Notes: generated by a model not told the origin, from the letters alone. 64,000 bases of DNA from Parablautia intestinalis (GCA_003612395.1 RAYQ01000017.1:59198-123197), one strand, 5' to 3'; counted from the stretch's first letter, positions 9,354 to 19,056 are shown. Translations and numbers: made by a program.

Positions 9354-11024
9354 ATGAAGACAGATATTCAAATTGCGCAGGAAGCAAAGCTCCACCCAAT
9401 TGTAAAAGTGGCAAAGTCTCTTGGTGTGGGCGAAGATGAACTGGAATTGTTTGGGAAATACAAAGCTAAAATCTCAGATGAGTATCTGGAAAAGATTTCT
9501 GGAAATCCGGATGGAAAACTGATTCTGGTTACGGCCATTAACCCGACCCCTGCCGGGGAAGGAAAAACCACCACCAGCGTAGGGCTCGGACAGGCTTTTG
9601 GCAGGCTTGGGAAGAAGGCCGTGATTGCCCTTAGAGAGCCTTCTTTAGGCCCCTGCTTTGGGGTAAAAGGAGGAGCGGCAGGAGGCGGGTACGCCCAGGT
9701 GGTTCCCATGGAGGATTTAAATCTGCATTTTACCGGAGATTTTCATGCAATTACATCTGCAAATAACCTGTTGGCAGCTCTTCTTGATAACCATATTCAG
9801 CAGGGAAATGAGCTGGGCATTGATACCCGTCAGGTAGTCTGGAAAAGATGTCTTGATATGAATGACAGGGTGCTGAGAAATGTCGTGGTGGGACTTGGAG
9901 CAAAGACAGATGGAACTGTTCGGGAGGATCATTTTGTCATTACGGTTGCTTCGGAAATTATGGCGGTACTCTGTCTTGCCCGGAATTTAAAAGATTTAAA
10001 GGAAAGACTGGGCAAAATGGTTGTTGCCTACAATTATCAGGGGGAGCCTGTAACAGCTGCAGATTTAAAGGCAGTGGGAGCTATGGCAGCGCTTCTTAGG
10101 GATGCCATGAAACCCAATCTGGTTCAGACCTTAGAGCATACGCCTGCGCTTGTGCATGGAGGGCCCTTCGCTAATATTGCTCATGGCTGTAATTCTATAA
10201 GGGCTACAAAGGCAGCATTAAAAATGGCTGATTATGTGGTGACGGAAGCAGGGTTTGGGGCTGATCTCGGGGCTGAAAAGTTTTTTGACATCAAGTGCCG
10301 GATTGGAGGACTTAAGCCGGATGCGGTAGTGCTTGTGGCTACGATTCGCGCCCTTAAATATAATGGGGGCGTGCTGAAAGAGGAGCTTCATAAAGAAAAC
10401 TTAGAGGCTCTTAAGGCAGGAATCGTCAATCTGGAAAAGCATATGGAAAATCTGCAAAAATACGGGGTGCCTGTGATTGTGACCTTAAACAGCTTTATCA
10501 CGGATACGGAGGGCGAGGTCGCTTATGTGAAGCAGTTTTGCGAAAGCAGGAACTGTGCTTTTGCCCTTTCTGAGGTTTGGGAAAAGGGCGGCGAAGGCGG
10601 CACAGAGCTGGCAGGTGTGGTTTTGGATACACTGGAAAAGCAGGAGAGCCATTTTAAAGTATTGTATGAAGATACATTAAGTCTGGAGGAAAAGATAGAG
10701 AAGGTGGCGGAAGAAATTTACGGGGCGGAGGGGGTTAATTATTCCGCTCAGGCGAAAGCGCAGCTTAAAAGGCTTGAAAAGCTGGGATTTGGGAATCTGC
10801 CTGTGTGTATGGCAAAAACCCAATATTCCCTTTCAGACAATCCGGATCTTCTCGGACGTCCCCGTCACTTCAGAATAGATATCAGGGAGGCTTATGTTTC
10901 GGCTGGAGCCGGCTTTGTGGTAGTTCTTACGGGAGCAGTTATGACCATGCCCGGACTGCCCAAAAAACCTGCGGCATTTTCCATTGATGTAGACGAAGAA
11001 GGTGCGATTACCGGACTTTTTTAA
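9354..11024 (+). CDS. fhs: Formate--tetrahydrofolate ligase
   Basis: 556 residues, full length. It makes 10-formyl-THF from formate, THF and ATP, feeding purine and one-carbon pathways; in acetogens it is also a step of the methyl branch of the Wood-Ljungdahl pathway. The P-loop [12 protein letters not shown] is at about residues 63-74. [21 protein letters not shown] and the C-terminal [15 protein letters not shown] are typical. GGAGGAAGATGAG supplies the ribosome binding site. folD follows after 76 bases. Confidence 0.97.
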   Translation: MKTDIQIAQEAKLHPIVKVAKSLGVGEDELELFGKYKAKISDEYLEKISGNPDGKLILVTAINPTPAGEGKTTTSVGLGQAFGRLGKKAVIALREPSLGPCFGVKGGAAGGGYAQVVPMEDLNLHFTGDFHAITSANNLLAALLDNHIQQGNELGIDTRQVVWKRCLDMNDRVLRNVVVGLGAKTDGTVREDHFVITVASEIMAVLCLARNLKDLKERLGKMVVAYNYQGEPVTAADLKAVGAMAALLRDAMKPNLVQTLEHTPALVHGGPFANIAHGCNSIRATKAALKMADYVVTEAGFGADLGAEKFFDIKCRIGGLKPDAVVLVATIRALKYNGGVLKEELHKENLEALKAGIVNLEKHMENLQKYGVPVIVTLNSFITDTEGEVAYVKQFCESRNCAFALSEVWEKGGEGGTELAGVVLDTLEKQESHFKVLYEDTLSLEEKIEKVAEEIYGAEGVNYSAQAKAQLKRLEKLGFGNLPVCMAKTQYSLSDNPDLLGRPRHFRIDIREAYVSAGAGFVVVLTGAVMTMPGLPKKPAAFSIDVDEEGAITGLF

Positions 11025-11100
11025 AACGGAAAAAAGACAGACTATGTTTAACTGGATCGGAACGGAAACAGAGGGCTATTGGCAGGAAGGGAGGATTTAT

Positions 11101-11964
11101 ATGGCGGCAATTATTGACGGGAAAGCAATTTCCCTTGAACTTAAGGATGAGCTTAAGAAAAAAGTCCAGGAGCTTAAGAAAAAAGGAATACAGATTAATC
11201 TTGCTGTTATTCAGGTGGGGAATAACCCGGCTTCTGCTGTTTATGTGCGGAATAAGAAAAAGGGCTGTGAATACATAGGAATTGGTTCCCTGTCCTATGA
11301 ACTGTCAGAAGGGACAAGTCAGGAGGAGCTTCTTGCCCTGATAGAGGAATTAAACAGGAGAGAGGATGTAAACGGGATTTTGGTACAGCTTCCGCTGCCG
11401 GCGCATATTGATGAGGACACGGTGATAAGGGCAATTGATCCTAAAAAGGATGTGGATGGTTTTCATCCGCAAAGCGTGGGTGCGCTGTGCATTGGTCAGC
11501 AGGGGTTTGCGTCCTGCACACCGGCAGGGGTGATAGAGCTTCTTAAAAGAAGCAGTATTGAGATAGAAGGAAAGGAATGTGTGGTCCTTGGCAGAAGCAA
11601 TATTGTGGGAAAGCCTATGTCTGTTTTGCTTTTGCGGGAAAATGCCACGGTTACCATCGCCCATTCACGTACAAAGAATTTGAAGGAAGTGACAAAGAGA
11701 GCAGATATTTTGATTGCGGCGGTAGGACGGCCTAAAATGATCACCAGAGACTATGTGAAGGAAGGCGCAGTGGTGATTGATGTGGGTATAAACAGAGATG
11801 AAAACAATAAATTGTGTGGAGATGTGGATTTTGATGATGTGGCAGAAGTGTGCAGTGCCATTACGCCTGTTCCGGGAGGGGTAGGTCCTATGACGGTGGC
11901 CATGCTGCTTTACAATTGTGTTAAATCGATTCAGCTGTATGGCCAGGCCGGAGATGGCAAATGA
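11101..11964 (+). CDS. folD: Bifunctional methylene-THF dehydrogenase / methenyl-THF cyclohydrolase
   Basis: 287 residues from the ATG at 11101, preceded by GGGAGG; the frame is open to an ATG at 11002 inside fhs, but the FolD N-terminus (MAAIIDGKAISLELKDEL) begins at 11101. The catalytic Y48 and K52 sit in SAVYVRNKKKGCEYIGI. DVDGFHP, GRSNIVGKP and PVPGGVGPMT are the remaining signatures. It interconverts 5,10-methylene-THF and 10-formyl-THF, directly linked to the fhs product. Confidence 0.97.
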   Translation: MAAIIDGKAISLELKDELKKKVQELKKKGIQINLAVIQVGNNPASAVYVRNKKKGCEYIGIGSLSYELSEGTSQEELLALIEELNRREDVNGILVQLPLPAHIDEDTVIRAIDPKKDVDGFHPQSVGALCIGQQGFASCTPAGVIELLKRSSIEIEGKECVVLGRSNIVGKPMSVLLLRENATVTIAHSRTKNLKEVTKRADILIAAVGRPKMITRDYVKEGAVVIDVGINRDENNKLCGDVDFDDVAEVCSAITPVPGGVGPMTVAMLLYNCVKSIQLYGQAGDGK

Positions 11965-11978
11965 GGATTTAAATTATT

Positions 11979-13475
11979 ATGAAATGTTACAATTGTGGAT
12001 GTGAAATGGCAGAAGGCCATTTATATTGTGAAAAGTGCGGGGCGGAAATTCAGATGGTGCCCGACTTTGAGCCGGAAATTGAAAACAGTATCACGGAAAC
12101 CTTGTCCACAGTTGCTGAAGAAATAGAGGGAACTGCCTCAGATAAAGAAATAAATAATACTCAAAATGACAGTGGTGATAAAGGAAGCCGGGAGTTTCAA
12201 AAAAATAAGCTTTATGAGTTTTTCTTAAAAAAAGAACAGAGAAGGGGATGGCTTATCATAAAGCTTACAAGCTTTGCCGTAGTTATTCTGGCAGCCGCCT
12301 TTGTGACAGTGTCATTATACCATAGATTTTCAGCAACCTACCAGATAGGGCAGGCCAGGGAATACGCCGGGAGAGGAGAGTACGAAAGGGCGGTTACTTT
12401 TTTGGAGCAGGCCAGGATACTTGAAGGCGATGCTTTTGAAATTGTTTTATTGGAGGCCACCTATTATTATAAGATGGGAGAGAAGCAAAAAGCGGCAGAT
12501 TTGCTGATTAAGTCCATTCGGAATAAGCATCTTACTTATGAGGAAGAGGAAAGGGCTTATGAAAATATCATTGCTATTTATGACGAAGAAAAACGATATG
12601 AGGATATAGCTTCCCTGCTCTCTGCTTGTGGGAATGAGGAAATCGTAAATCATTTTCAGAAGTATATGGCGTTTTCACCGGAGTTTGGGTATGCGTCAGG
12701 AGATTATGACGAGGTGATTTTGCTGACCATGAGCGCTAATACTGCGGGGAAAATCTATTACACCACAGACGGCAGCAACCCGGATGAAAAAAGTGAAGTT
12801 TATACAGCTCCCCTGTTTTTAGAGTCGGGAGAATATCAGATAGCTGCAATGTTTGTGAATGATTACGGGATTAAAAGCGATATTGTCAGAAACTGGTATA
12901 TGATTAATCTGACTGTGCCGGATGCGCCGGAGGTGTTTTTGGCAAGCGGCGACTATGATATTCCCACTATGATAGAGGTGGGAACAAATGAAACAGGAAC
13001 GGTTTATTATACAACAGACGGCAGTGATCCGGGAAAGGACAGCCTGCAGTATACAGGGCCTGTGGCAATGCCTCTTGGAAAGTCAAATTTTAAGTTTGTG
13101 ACAATTTCTCCGGAGGGAGTTTCGAGCGAAATTGTAAGCAGAAGTTTTGATTTTACCCTGAAAACAGATGTGACAGTGGGAAAGGCCATTGACAATGTCG
13201 TTAAGGCGCTTTATGACCGGAAAGTGCTTACGGATCTGCAGGGGCATTCCACGGAAATAAAGGGAAAATATGTATTTCAGTATGATACTATTGTGGAAAT
13301 TGCTGATTTAGGTTATTATTATGTTTTGAATGAATATATTGACGGAGATAACGGTGTCCGGACCAAAACGGACCGCCTGTATGCCGTGGAGGTTTATACA
13401 GGGGCGCCAAACCGCCTGACATATGATGAAAACGGGCAGATGGGGCTGATTTCTCTAAGAAATCAGGTTAATTAA
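11979..13475 (+). CDS. Zinc-ribbon membrane protein with TPR-like region and two chitobiase C-terminal-like repeats
   Basis: 498 residues. It has an N-terminal zinc ribbon (MKCYNCGCEM and YCEKCGAEI), an acidic linker, a single membrane helix (about 89-109), and a helical TPR-like segment (about 115-230, AREYAGRGEYERAVTFLEQA). Two tandem Ig-like repeats of the CHB_HEX_C type follow, each centred on YYTTDGSNP or YYTTDGSDP (about 250-310 and 335-395). A C-terminal domain of unknown type closes the protein. Topology suggests a cytoplasmic ribbon and extracellular repeats. It starts 14 bases after folD. Function unknown; similar zinc-ribbon plus helix architecture recurs at 17310. Confidence 0.8.
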   Translation: MKCYNCGCEMAEGHLYCEKCGAEIQMVPDFEPEIENSITETLSTVAEEIEGTASDKEINNTQNDSGDKGSREFQKNKLYEFFLKKEQRRGWLIIKLTSFAVVILAAAFVTVSLYHRFSATYQIGQAREYAGRGEYERAVTFLEQARILEGDAFEIVLLEATYYYKMGEKQKAADLLIKSIRNKHLTYEEEERAYENIIAIYDEEKRYEDIASLLSACGNEEIVNHFQKYMAFSPEFGYASGDYDEVILLTMSANTAGKIYYTTDGSNPDEKSEVYTAPLFLESGEYQIAAMFVNDYGIKSDIVRNWYMINLTVPDAPEVFLASGDYDIPTMIEVGTNETGTVYYTTDGSDPGKDSLQYTGPVAMPLGKSNFKFVTISPEGVSSEIVSRSFDFTLKTDVTVGKAIDNVVKALYDRKVLTDLQGHSTEIKGKYVFQYDTIVEIADLGYYYVLNEYIDGDNGVRTKTDRLYAVEVYTGAPNRLTYDENGQMGLISLRNQVN

Positions 13476-13575
13476 TGTAAAGTATAAATTTTATAAATCA
13501 GGGCGTGTTTGTAAAATGCCTTCTGCCAGACGGAAGGACCGATTTTTCAAAGATGTTCCGGGAAAGGAATCAGAA

Positions 13576-14463
13576 ATGTATAAAATTTTAGAAACAAAAG
13601 AGCTTGCTGCCAGCATTTACTATATGGTGGTAGAAGCAAAACGTGTGGCAAAGGCGTGCAAGCCCGGCCAGTTTGTGATCGTCAGGGCAGCAGATGATGC
13701 AGAGCGTATTCCCCTGACAATCTGCGATTATGACAGGGAAAAGGGAACTATAACAATTGTATTTCAGGTGGTAGGAGCAGGAACACAGATGATGGCATCT
13801 TTAAAAGCCGGGGATTCGTTCCATGATTTTGTAGGACCTTTGGGTTGTCCTTCTGAATTTGTATCAGAGGATTTGGAGATGCTAAAGCAGAAAAAAATGC
13901 TTTTTGTGGCCGGCGGTGTGGGAACGGCGCCTGTATATCCCCAGGTGAAATGGCTCCATAAAAGAGGTATTGATGCGGATGTGATTGTGGGCGCAAAAAC
14001 GAAGGATCTGCTTATTTTGGAAGAAGAAATGAAAGCAGTGGCCGGCAATTTATACATAACCACAGACGATGGATCCTATGGAAGAAGCGGTATGGTCACA
14101 CAGACCATCAGCGACCTGGTAGGAGAGGGGAAGCATTATGACGTTTGTGTGGCAATTGGCCCTATGATAATGATGAAATTTGTCTGCAAACTTACAAAGG
14201 AACTTAATCTGCCGACTATCGTCAGCTTAAATCCCATCATGGTAGATGGAACGGGAATGTGCGGCGCGTGTCGTGTAACAGTAGGTGGAAAGGTGAAATT
14301 TGCCTGTGTGGACGGACCTGAATTTGATGGACATCAGGTGAATTTTGATGAGGCAATGCAGCGCCAGCAGATCTATAAGACGGAAGAAGGCAGGGCGTTC
14401 CTTAAAGCGAAGGAAGGGGATACCCATCACGGCGGATGCGGAAATTGCGGAGGTGACAGATAA
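13576..14463 (+). CDS. nfnA: NfnA-like FAD/NAD-binding subunit (sulfide dehydrogenase/ferredoxin-NADP reductase alpha)
   Basis: 295 residues from the ATG at 13576 (MYKILETKELAASIYYMVVEA); the longer open frame from 13516 adds 20 residues not typical of the family. It contains an FAD domain (PGQFVIVRAADDAERIPLTI), an NAD domain (FVAGGVGTAPVYPQ), and a C-terminal [2Fe-2S] site (GTGMCGACRVTVGGKVKFAC). With NfnB it forms an NADH-dependent reduced ferredoxin:NADP oxidoreductase in clostridia. It overlaps nfnB by one base. Homologues are often called dihydroorotate dehydrogenase electron-transfer subunits, but no pyrD is present here. Confidence 0.9.
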   Translation: MYKILETKELAASIYYMVVEAKRVAKACKPGQFVIVRAADDAERIPLTICDYDREKGTITIVFQVVGAGTQMMASLKAGDSFHDFVGPLGCPSEFVSEDLEMLKQKKMLFVAGGVGTAPVYPQVKWLHKRGIDADVIVGAKTKDLLILEEEMKAVAGNLYITTDDGSYGRSGMVTQTISDLVGEGKHYDVCVAIGPMIMMKFVCKLTKELNLPTIVSLNPIMVDGTGMCGACRVTVGGKVKFACVDGPEFDGHQVNFDEAMQRQQIYKTEEGRAFLKAKEGDTHHGGCGNCGGDR

Positions 14464-15854
14464 TGGACATATTAAAGAAGGTTCCGGTAAGAGAGCAGGA
14501 TGCAATGGAACGGGCAGCCAATTTTGAGGAAGTCTGTTTAGGATACAATAAAGAGGAAGCAATGGCGGAAGCGTCAAGATGCATTAACTGTAAAAATGCA
14601 CAGTGCATCAAGGGATGTCCGGTTTCTATTGATATTCCGGGATTTATTGAAAAGATTAAAGAGGGAAATATTGAGGAAGCTTATCAGGTAATCAGCGTAT
14701 CTTCTGCACTTCCGGCAGTCTGCGGGCGTGTCTGCCCTCAGGAGAGCCAGTGTGAAGGAAAATGTATCAGAGGCATTAAGGGGGAGCCGGTTTCCATAGG
14801 TAAGTTAGAGCGCTTCGCTGCAGACTGGGCAAGTGAAAATGAAATTAAGCCCCAGGGGGCATCATCCAAAAACGGAAAGAAAGTTGCTGTAATCGGCTCA
14901 GGGCCGGCAGGTCTTACCTGTGCAGGCGACCTTGCAAAGATGGGCTATGACGTGACTATTTTCGAAGCCCTTCATGAGCCGGGCGGCGTACTGGTATATG
15001 GTATTCCGGAATTCCGTCTCCCTAAAGTTAAAGTGGTGGCAAAGGAAATCGAAAATGTCAAGTCTCTGGGCGTAAAAATTGAGACAAACGTGGTAGTGGG
15101 AAAAGCTGTTACCATTGATGAGCTTTTAGATGAGGAAGGTTTTGACGCGGTATTTATCGGTTCCGGTGCAGGGCTTCCCAAGTTCATGGGTATTCCCGGC
15201 GAGCAGGCAAACGGTGTGTTTTCTGCCAATGAGTATTTGACCAGAAGCAATCTGATGAAAGCCTTTGACGAAGAATCCACTACACCGATTATGCGGGGGA
15301 GGAAGGTAGCGGTAGTAGGCGGCGGAAATGTGGCTATGGACGCAGCAAGAACGGCCCTTCGTCTTGGAGCAGAGGTACATATTGTATACAGGAGAAGCGA
15401 AGAAGAACTGCCTGCCCGTGTGGAGGAAGTGCACCATGCGAAGGAAGAAGGCATTATTTTCAACCTTCTCACCAATCCGGTGGAAATTCTTGCGGATGAA
15501 AAGGGCTGGGTGCGTGGAATCAGATGCATCAAAATGGAATTAGGCGAGCCTGATGCTTCAGGGCGCAGACGCCCTATTGAGGTTTTGGGATCTGAGTTTG
15601 AGATAGACGTGGATACTGTGATCATGTCCCTTGGAACATCCCCCAACCCCCTTATTTCTTCCACCACGGAAGGACTGGAGACGAACAAGTGGAAATGTAT
15701 TGTTGCGGATGAGGAATTCGGTAAGACCACAAAAGAAGGAGTTTATGCAGGCGGAGATGCTGTGACAGGCGCTGCTACCGTTATTCTTGCAATGGGAGCA
15801 GGACGTGCGGGGGCAAAGGGCATTGATGCCTATCTGACAGGAAAAGATGCCTGA
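14463..15854 (+). CDS. nfnB: NfnB-like NADP-dependent oxidoreductase subunit (glutamate synthase small-chain family)
   Basis: 463 residues. The N-terminal Fe-S region has CINCKNAQCIKGCPV and CGRVCPQESQCEGKC. FAD binding follows at GSGPAGLTCAGDLAKMGYD, and NADP binding at VVGGGNVAMDAARTALRLGA. The sequence belongs to the GltD/GltA family, but the partner is NfnA and not a glutamate synthase large subunit. This supports NADPH formation by electron bifurcation from NADH and reduced ferredoxin, useful in a fermenting anaerobe. A terminator follows at 15889. Confidence 0.92.
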   Translation: MDILKKVPVREQDAMERAANFEEVCLGYNKEEAMAEASRCINCKNAQCIKGCPVSIDIPGFIEKIKEGNIEEAYQVISVSSALPAVCGRVCPQESQCEGKCIRGIKGEPVSIGKLERFAADWASENEIKPQGASSKNGKKVAVIGSGPAGLTCAGDLAKMGYDVTIFEALHEPGGVLVYGIPEFRLPKVKVVAKEIENVKSLGVKIETNVVVGKAVTIDELLDEEGFDAVFIGSGAGLPKFMGIPGEQANGVFSANEYLTRSNLMKAFDEESTTPIMRGRKVAVVGGGNVAMDAARTALRLGAEVHIVYRRSEEELPARVEEVHHAKEEGIIFNLLTNPVEILADEKGWVRGIRCIKMELGEPDASGRRRPIEVLGSEFEIDVDTVIMSLGTSPNPLISSTTEGLETNKWKCIVADEEFGKTTKEGVYAGGDAVTGAATVILAMGAGRAGAKGIDAYLTGKDA

Positions 15855-15888
15855 TAAGCAGCTAAAAGGGCTTATAAAGAATAACAAT

Positions 15889-15929
15889 AAGGTGTAAGGC
15901 CCGTAAAATCCGGCTTTACACCTTTTATT
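15889..15929 (+). terminator. Terminator after nfnAB
   Basis: GGTGTAAGGC (15891-15900) pairs with GCTTTACACC (15913-15922), ten pairs including one G-U, followed by TTTTATT. Confidence 0.88.
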
Positions 15930-16172
15930 CAATACGCTGACCCGCTTTGAGAGTCAATTTATTGTAATAAAAAATATAAAATAAGAAAATATTAATAATA
16001 TTTATAAGGTAAATTAAATTGTATATAGTATAGTAGGAAAAAACAACGGATGTCAGGCTTCGCCAGCCATCCTTAGTTAAAGAAGATTGTGCCTGAAGGC
16101 TTCATACAACAAAAAGCTTACGCTTTTTGCTGTCGGGAATTCGCAGGTTGAGAAGGGAGCATAGCTATTAGT
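15930..16172 (+). other. Gene-free interval before the MORN gene: degenerate repeat, AT-rich region, structured leader
   Basis: Bases 15930-15966 look like a decayed ~36-bp repeat (AATACGCTGACCCGC and a TTATTGTAATA end). An AT-rich block (15965-16035) probably holds the promoter, though no clean -35/-10 pair stands out. From 16048 there are hairpins: GGATG...CATCC around GGC-TTC-GCC, TTGT-TGAA/TTCA-ACAA, and AAAAAGC-TTAC-GCTTTTT. The end, CGCAGGTTGAGAAGGGAGC (16142-16160), is nearly identical to 44038-44055 upstream of serC and supplies the AAGGGAG ribosome binding site. Confidence 0.5.
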
Positions 16173-17246
16173 ATGAAAAAATTATTTGAGGATGATGATA
16201 ACGAATATTCCGGAATTGACAAAGCAAAGATTCTGGTGACAGTACTTCCCTTTGCCCTTATTATTATCATTCTTGCAATTACACTGACTGTCAACAGTGT
16301 GAAAAAAAGGGGAGAAGTTTCTGCCGATTTACAGCAGGATATTATGGAATATGCCGATGAGAATCAGGATGCACAGGCCAAAGAATCTCCTAAGCAGGCG
16401 GTCTCATCATCTGTGGCAAATCCCGGCAAGTCCGCTGATTCTGTGCAGGATCCTGTGAACAGTTCTGATGACAATGGGGCACATACGGACAGTAATGTGA
16501 AGGACGAAGAAACACTTCCGGATGCTTCGCCTACGCCTTTTCAGGAGGTTATGAAAGCACAAAAGGACTATAGTAAGGTAACATTTCATAAAGAGGAGCA
16601 GCTTAAGGATATGATGGCTTATTGGAGCGATAACAACCAGAAAGCCATAAATGATCTTGTCTATCTGGATCATTATCTTGCCATGTCCTGGAGTCTTAAG
16701 GGAACGAAAAACTTTTATTATTACGGTGATACCAATGCAGACGGACAGCCAAACGGAAAAGGGGTGGCTGTGTATGCAGACAATCAGTACTATTATGGCG
16801 ACTGGGCAAACGGCAAAAGAAGCGGAAACGGAACCTGGATGCATTTTCATGTGCACCAAACTGAAAATAAAAATGATTTGTACACCTATCATCATTACAC
16901 AGGGGGCTGGGCAAATGATCTTCCCCAGGGAGAGGGCTCAGAACATTATGATTATGACATGAACCTTGTTACAGGTAACGAAGGCTATGTGACAAACCGC
17001 ATTGGAAGCTATGATGAAGGCCTTATAAACGGAGAGTTTTATCTGATTACGATTTACGCGGATGAAAGCACTAAGGAGTGGAATGCGAAAGCTGACCACG
17101 GGGCGTGGATTTATCAGAATGAAAATAAAGATAAAAAGGGAAACAGAACGGTTTATGTGGAGATACAGGATCCAAACAACTATGTCTGGCTCCATCCGAA
17201 AAAAAATACGGGAATAGGGGTGCCGTGCCTGATTGTTCCGAAATAA
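16173..17246 (+). CDS. Membrane-anchored protein with MORN-like repeats
   Basis: 357 residues. A short cytoplasmic N-terminus is followed by one membrane helix (about 16-43, ILVTVLPFALIIIILAITLTV). A Ser/Asp/Glu-rich linker comes next (to about 125) and then an extracellular domain. The latter contains tandem MORN-type repeats such as GDTNADGQPNGKGVAVYADN, YYYGDWANGKRSGNGTW and GGWANDLPQGEGSE. In bacteria such modules are found in cell-surface proteins of unknown role. The first codon is ATG in GCTATTAGTATG, a start context shared with yqfD. Confidence 0.75.
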   Translation: MKKLFEDDDNEYSGIDKAKILVTVLPFALIIIILAITLTVNSVKKRGEVSADLQQDIMEYADENQDAQAKESPKQAVSSSVANPGKSADSVQDPVNSSDDNGAHTDSNVKDEETLPDASPTPFQEVMKAQKDYSKVTFHKEEQLKDMMAYWSDNNQKAINDLVYLDHYLAMSWSLKGTKNFYYYGDTNADGQPNGKGVAVYADNQYYYGDWANGKRSGNGTWMHFHVHQTENKNDLYTYHHYTGGWANDLPQGEGSEHYDYDMNLVTGNEGYVTNRIGSYDEGLINGEFYLITIYADESTKEWNAKADHGAWIYQNENKDKKGNRTVYVEIQDPNNYVWLHPKKNTGIGVPCLIVPK

Positions 17247-17309
17247 AATAGTGGAAACCTATGCCAATTCGTAGTAAAATAAACGAAGGGGTAAAAGGAG
17301 GTATAGGTT

Positions 17310-18044
17310 ATGGCATGGTGCCCAAAGTGCAAAAGCGAATATGTAGAGGGGATAAAGGTATGTGCAGACTGTGGCTGCGAGCTGACAGATGAGCCTTGCG
17401 GGGAAGCTTTATCTGAGGTTTCAGGCAAGAAAGAGGATGAATATGTAAACTCCGTACCTGATGCGAATGACAGGGAAAATATTCATTCCGGGGAAGAATC
17501 CATAGAGGAATTCGAATCCGATGAAGCATTTTCTTATGATGAGGAGGAAGAACCTTACCGGTACCGTCCGGTTTATGTGAACAATGAGGAAAAGGCGGAG
17601 GAGAACAGAACATCGGCATATACGCTGCTGCTTGTGGGGGGCGCAGGGATTGTTTTAGTAATATTGTTCTTCCTGGGGATAATTGATATCAGGGTATCCC
17701 TCATAAACAAATATGTGATCACGGGCGTTATGGGGGTTTTGTTTGTTTTGTTTGTCATCATGGGAATTATTTCTATGAGAAATTTTAAGATTTTGAAGAA
17801 AAAGGCCACCAGCGAAAATAATCTCACAAAGGAAGTTCAAAAATGGTGTATGGAAAACCTGAAAGGGAATGTAATAGATGAGAGTCTGGGGTTAGGCGGC
17901 CAGCCGGAGGAATTAAAGTACTTTCCGCGTTTTGACTACATAAAAAAAGCAATCAAAAAGCAGTTTTTAAATTTGGACGAGGGGTATCTGGACAGGCTTA
18001 TAGAGGAAACCTACTCAGACATTTTTGAGGAAAATAAAGTTTGA
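17310..18044 (+). CDS. Zinc-ribbon protein with two membrane helices, unknown function
   Basis: 244 residues preceded by AAAGGAGG. The N-terminal zinc ribbon is MAWCPKCKSEYVEG...CADCGCELTD. An acidic linker (about 35-95) leads to two hydrophobic helices (about 106-128 and 137-160), and a basic, helical C-terminal tail (FPRFDYIKKAIKKQF). The C-terminal helix could face the cytoplasm. It overlaps rlmH by four bases, so the two are translationally coupled. No enzymatic motif seen. Confidence 0.8.
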   Translation: MAWCPKCKSEYVEGIKVCADCGCELTDEPCGEALSEVSGKKEDEYVNSVPDANDRENIHSGEESIEEFESDEAFSYDEEEEPYRYRPVYVNNEEKAEENRTSAYTLLLVGGAGIVLVILFFLGIIDIRVSLINKYVITGVMGVLFVLFVIMGIISMRNFKILKKKATSENNLTKEVQKWCMENLKGNVIDESLGLGGQPEELKYFPRFDYIKKAIKKQFLNLDEGYLDRLIEETYSDIFEENKV

Positions 18045-18520
18045 AAATCACTCTTATCTGTGTTGGAAAAATAAAAGAAGATTTTTACAGAAAGGCTGTT
18101 TCAGAATATGTAAAGCGCCTTGGCAGATACTGCAGGCCGGAGATAATTGAGGTGGCGGATGAGAAGACTCCGGATCATGCAGGGGAGGCCTTAGAGGAGC
18201 TTATTAAAGAAAAGGAAGCGGCCCGGATTTTAAAATTCATAAAGGAGGATGCCTATGTTTTTACCCTGGAAATCCAGGGAAAGAATCCGGATTCGGTATC
18301 CTTTGCAAATCAGTTAAACCAATTGGCAGTTCAGGGGAAAAGCCATATTATCTTTGTGATAGGCGGTTCCCTTGGGCTTCATGAGAGCGTGTCGAAGGCG
18401 GCGGATCAGGCCATCAGCTTTTCCAATATGACTTTTCCACATCAATTAATGCGTATTATTTTATTAGAGCAGATATACAGGGGGTATCGGATTATAAAAG
18501 GAGAACCATATCATAAGTGA
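18041..18520 (+). CDS. rlmH: 23S rRNA (pseudouridine1915-N3)-methyltransferase RlmH, TTG start
   Basis: 159 residues, exactly family length. The SPOUT-type SAM site FVIGGSLGLHESV, the NMTFPHQLMRIILLEQIYR segment and the C-terminal KGEPYHK are diagnostic. It methylates pseudouridine 1915 in helix 69 of 23S rRNA. The start is TTG at 18041 overlapping the upstream stop; MKITLICVGKIKE is the standard N-terminus, so this choice is secure. Confidence 0.96.
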   Translation: MKITLICVGKIKEDFYRKAVSEYVKRLGRYCRPEIIEVADEKTPDHAGEALEELIKEKEAARILKFIKEDAYVFTLEIQGKNPDSVSFANQLNQLAVQGKSHIIFVIGGSLGLHESVSKAADQAISFSNMTFPHQLMRIILLEQIYRGYRIIKGEPYHK

Positions 18521-18647
18521 GCCGGTAAAATTTACCGCTAAATTTGTCATAGAGCATTATCTGAGGATTGGACGAAATACAGAGGAACTATATGTAGGTG
18601 TGGCTGATGGGAAACAAGTTAATTTTACAAAACTGCCGGAATACTAA
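18510..18647 (+). CDS. Possible 45-codon small gene lacking a canonical start codon
   Basis: A frame with coding-like composition runs from 18498 to a double stop at 18645-18650. It reads ISEPVKFTAKFVIEHYLRIG followed by RNTEELYVGVADGKQVNFT and KLPEY. It contains no ATG. An AAAGGAG (18497-18503) within the rlmH 3' end sits six bases before an ATC (18510) and nine before an ATA (18513). The only in-frame GTG is at 18600, near the end. It could be a small protein using a non-standard start, the remnant of a longer gene, or a sequence error. No family recognised. Confidence 0.4.
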   Translation: MISEPVKFTAKFVIEHYLRIGRNTEELYVGVADGKQVNFTKLPEY

Positions 18648-18795
18648 TAAAAATATTCCTTTATCATTGGCATTGTAAAACAGGTATAGCGGCCCGCCTC
18701 TTATCATATAGTTAACTATGATGAAAAAAGGAAACCGAAAATTAAAAAATAACTGGAACAGAACCAGAGAAGAAAGGAAAGAAGGAGGCCGCAGC

Positions 18796-19056
18796 ATGGG
18801 AAAAGAGCTTGTGGTGGAATCCCTCCGTCTTCCCAAGGATTCTTTGCTTGGAGCATCTATTGTTACGATAACCGGAAATATGGATGTGTTTGTGGAAAAT
18901 TATAAAGGAATTATAGAGTATACCAGCCAGGTTATCCTGCTGCAGGGCAAAACCTGCAAAATTGAAATTTGCGGAAAACGGCTGAATATTGTCTACTATA
19001 CTAATGAGGATATGAAAATAAGCGGATGCATAGAAGCGGTCCGATATATGGCATGA
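18796..19056 (+). CDS. yqfC: YqfC/YabP-family sporulation protein
   Basis: 86 residues from the ATG at 18796, which has AAGGAGG at 18782-18788; the open frame back to 18718 contains no such site before it. The sequence ELVVESLRLPKDSLLGASIV and VTITGNMDVFVENYKGIIEY matches the YabP/YqfC family. In Bacillus yqfC is expressed in the mother cell under sigma-E, directly upstream of yqfD. Here too yqfD follows, after a 179-base interval holding repeats and a hairpin. Confidence 0.88.
   Translation: MGKELVVESLRLPKDSLLGASIVTITGNMDVFVENYKGIIEYTSQVILLQGKTCKIEICGKRLNIVYYTNEDMKISGCIEAVRYMA

Noticed and set aside
14972..15730. 252-codon open frame on the minus strand inside nfnB
   Set aside because: Shadow of the well-supported nfnB frame; serine- and threonine-rich translation typical of antisense reading.
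14463..15854. Glutamate synthase small subunit (gltD)
   Set aside because: Same family, but there is no large subunit, and the overlapping partner is an NfnA-type flavoprotein with a [2Fe-2S] site; NfnB fits better.
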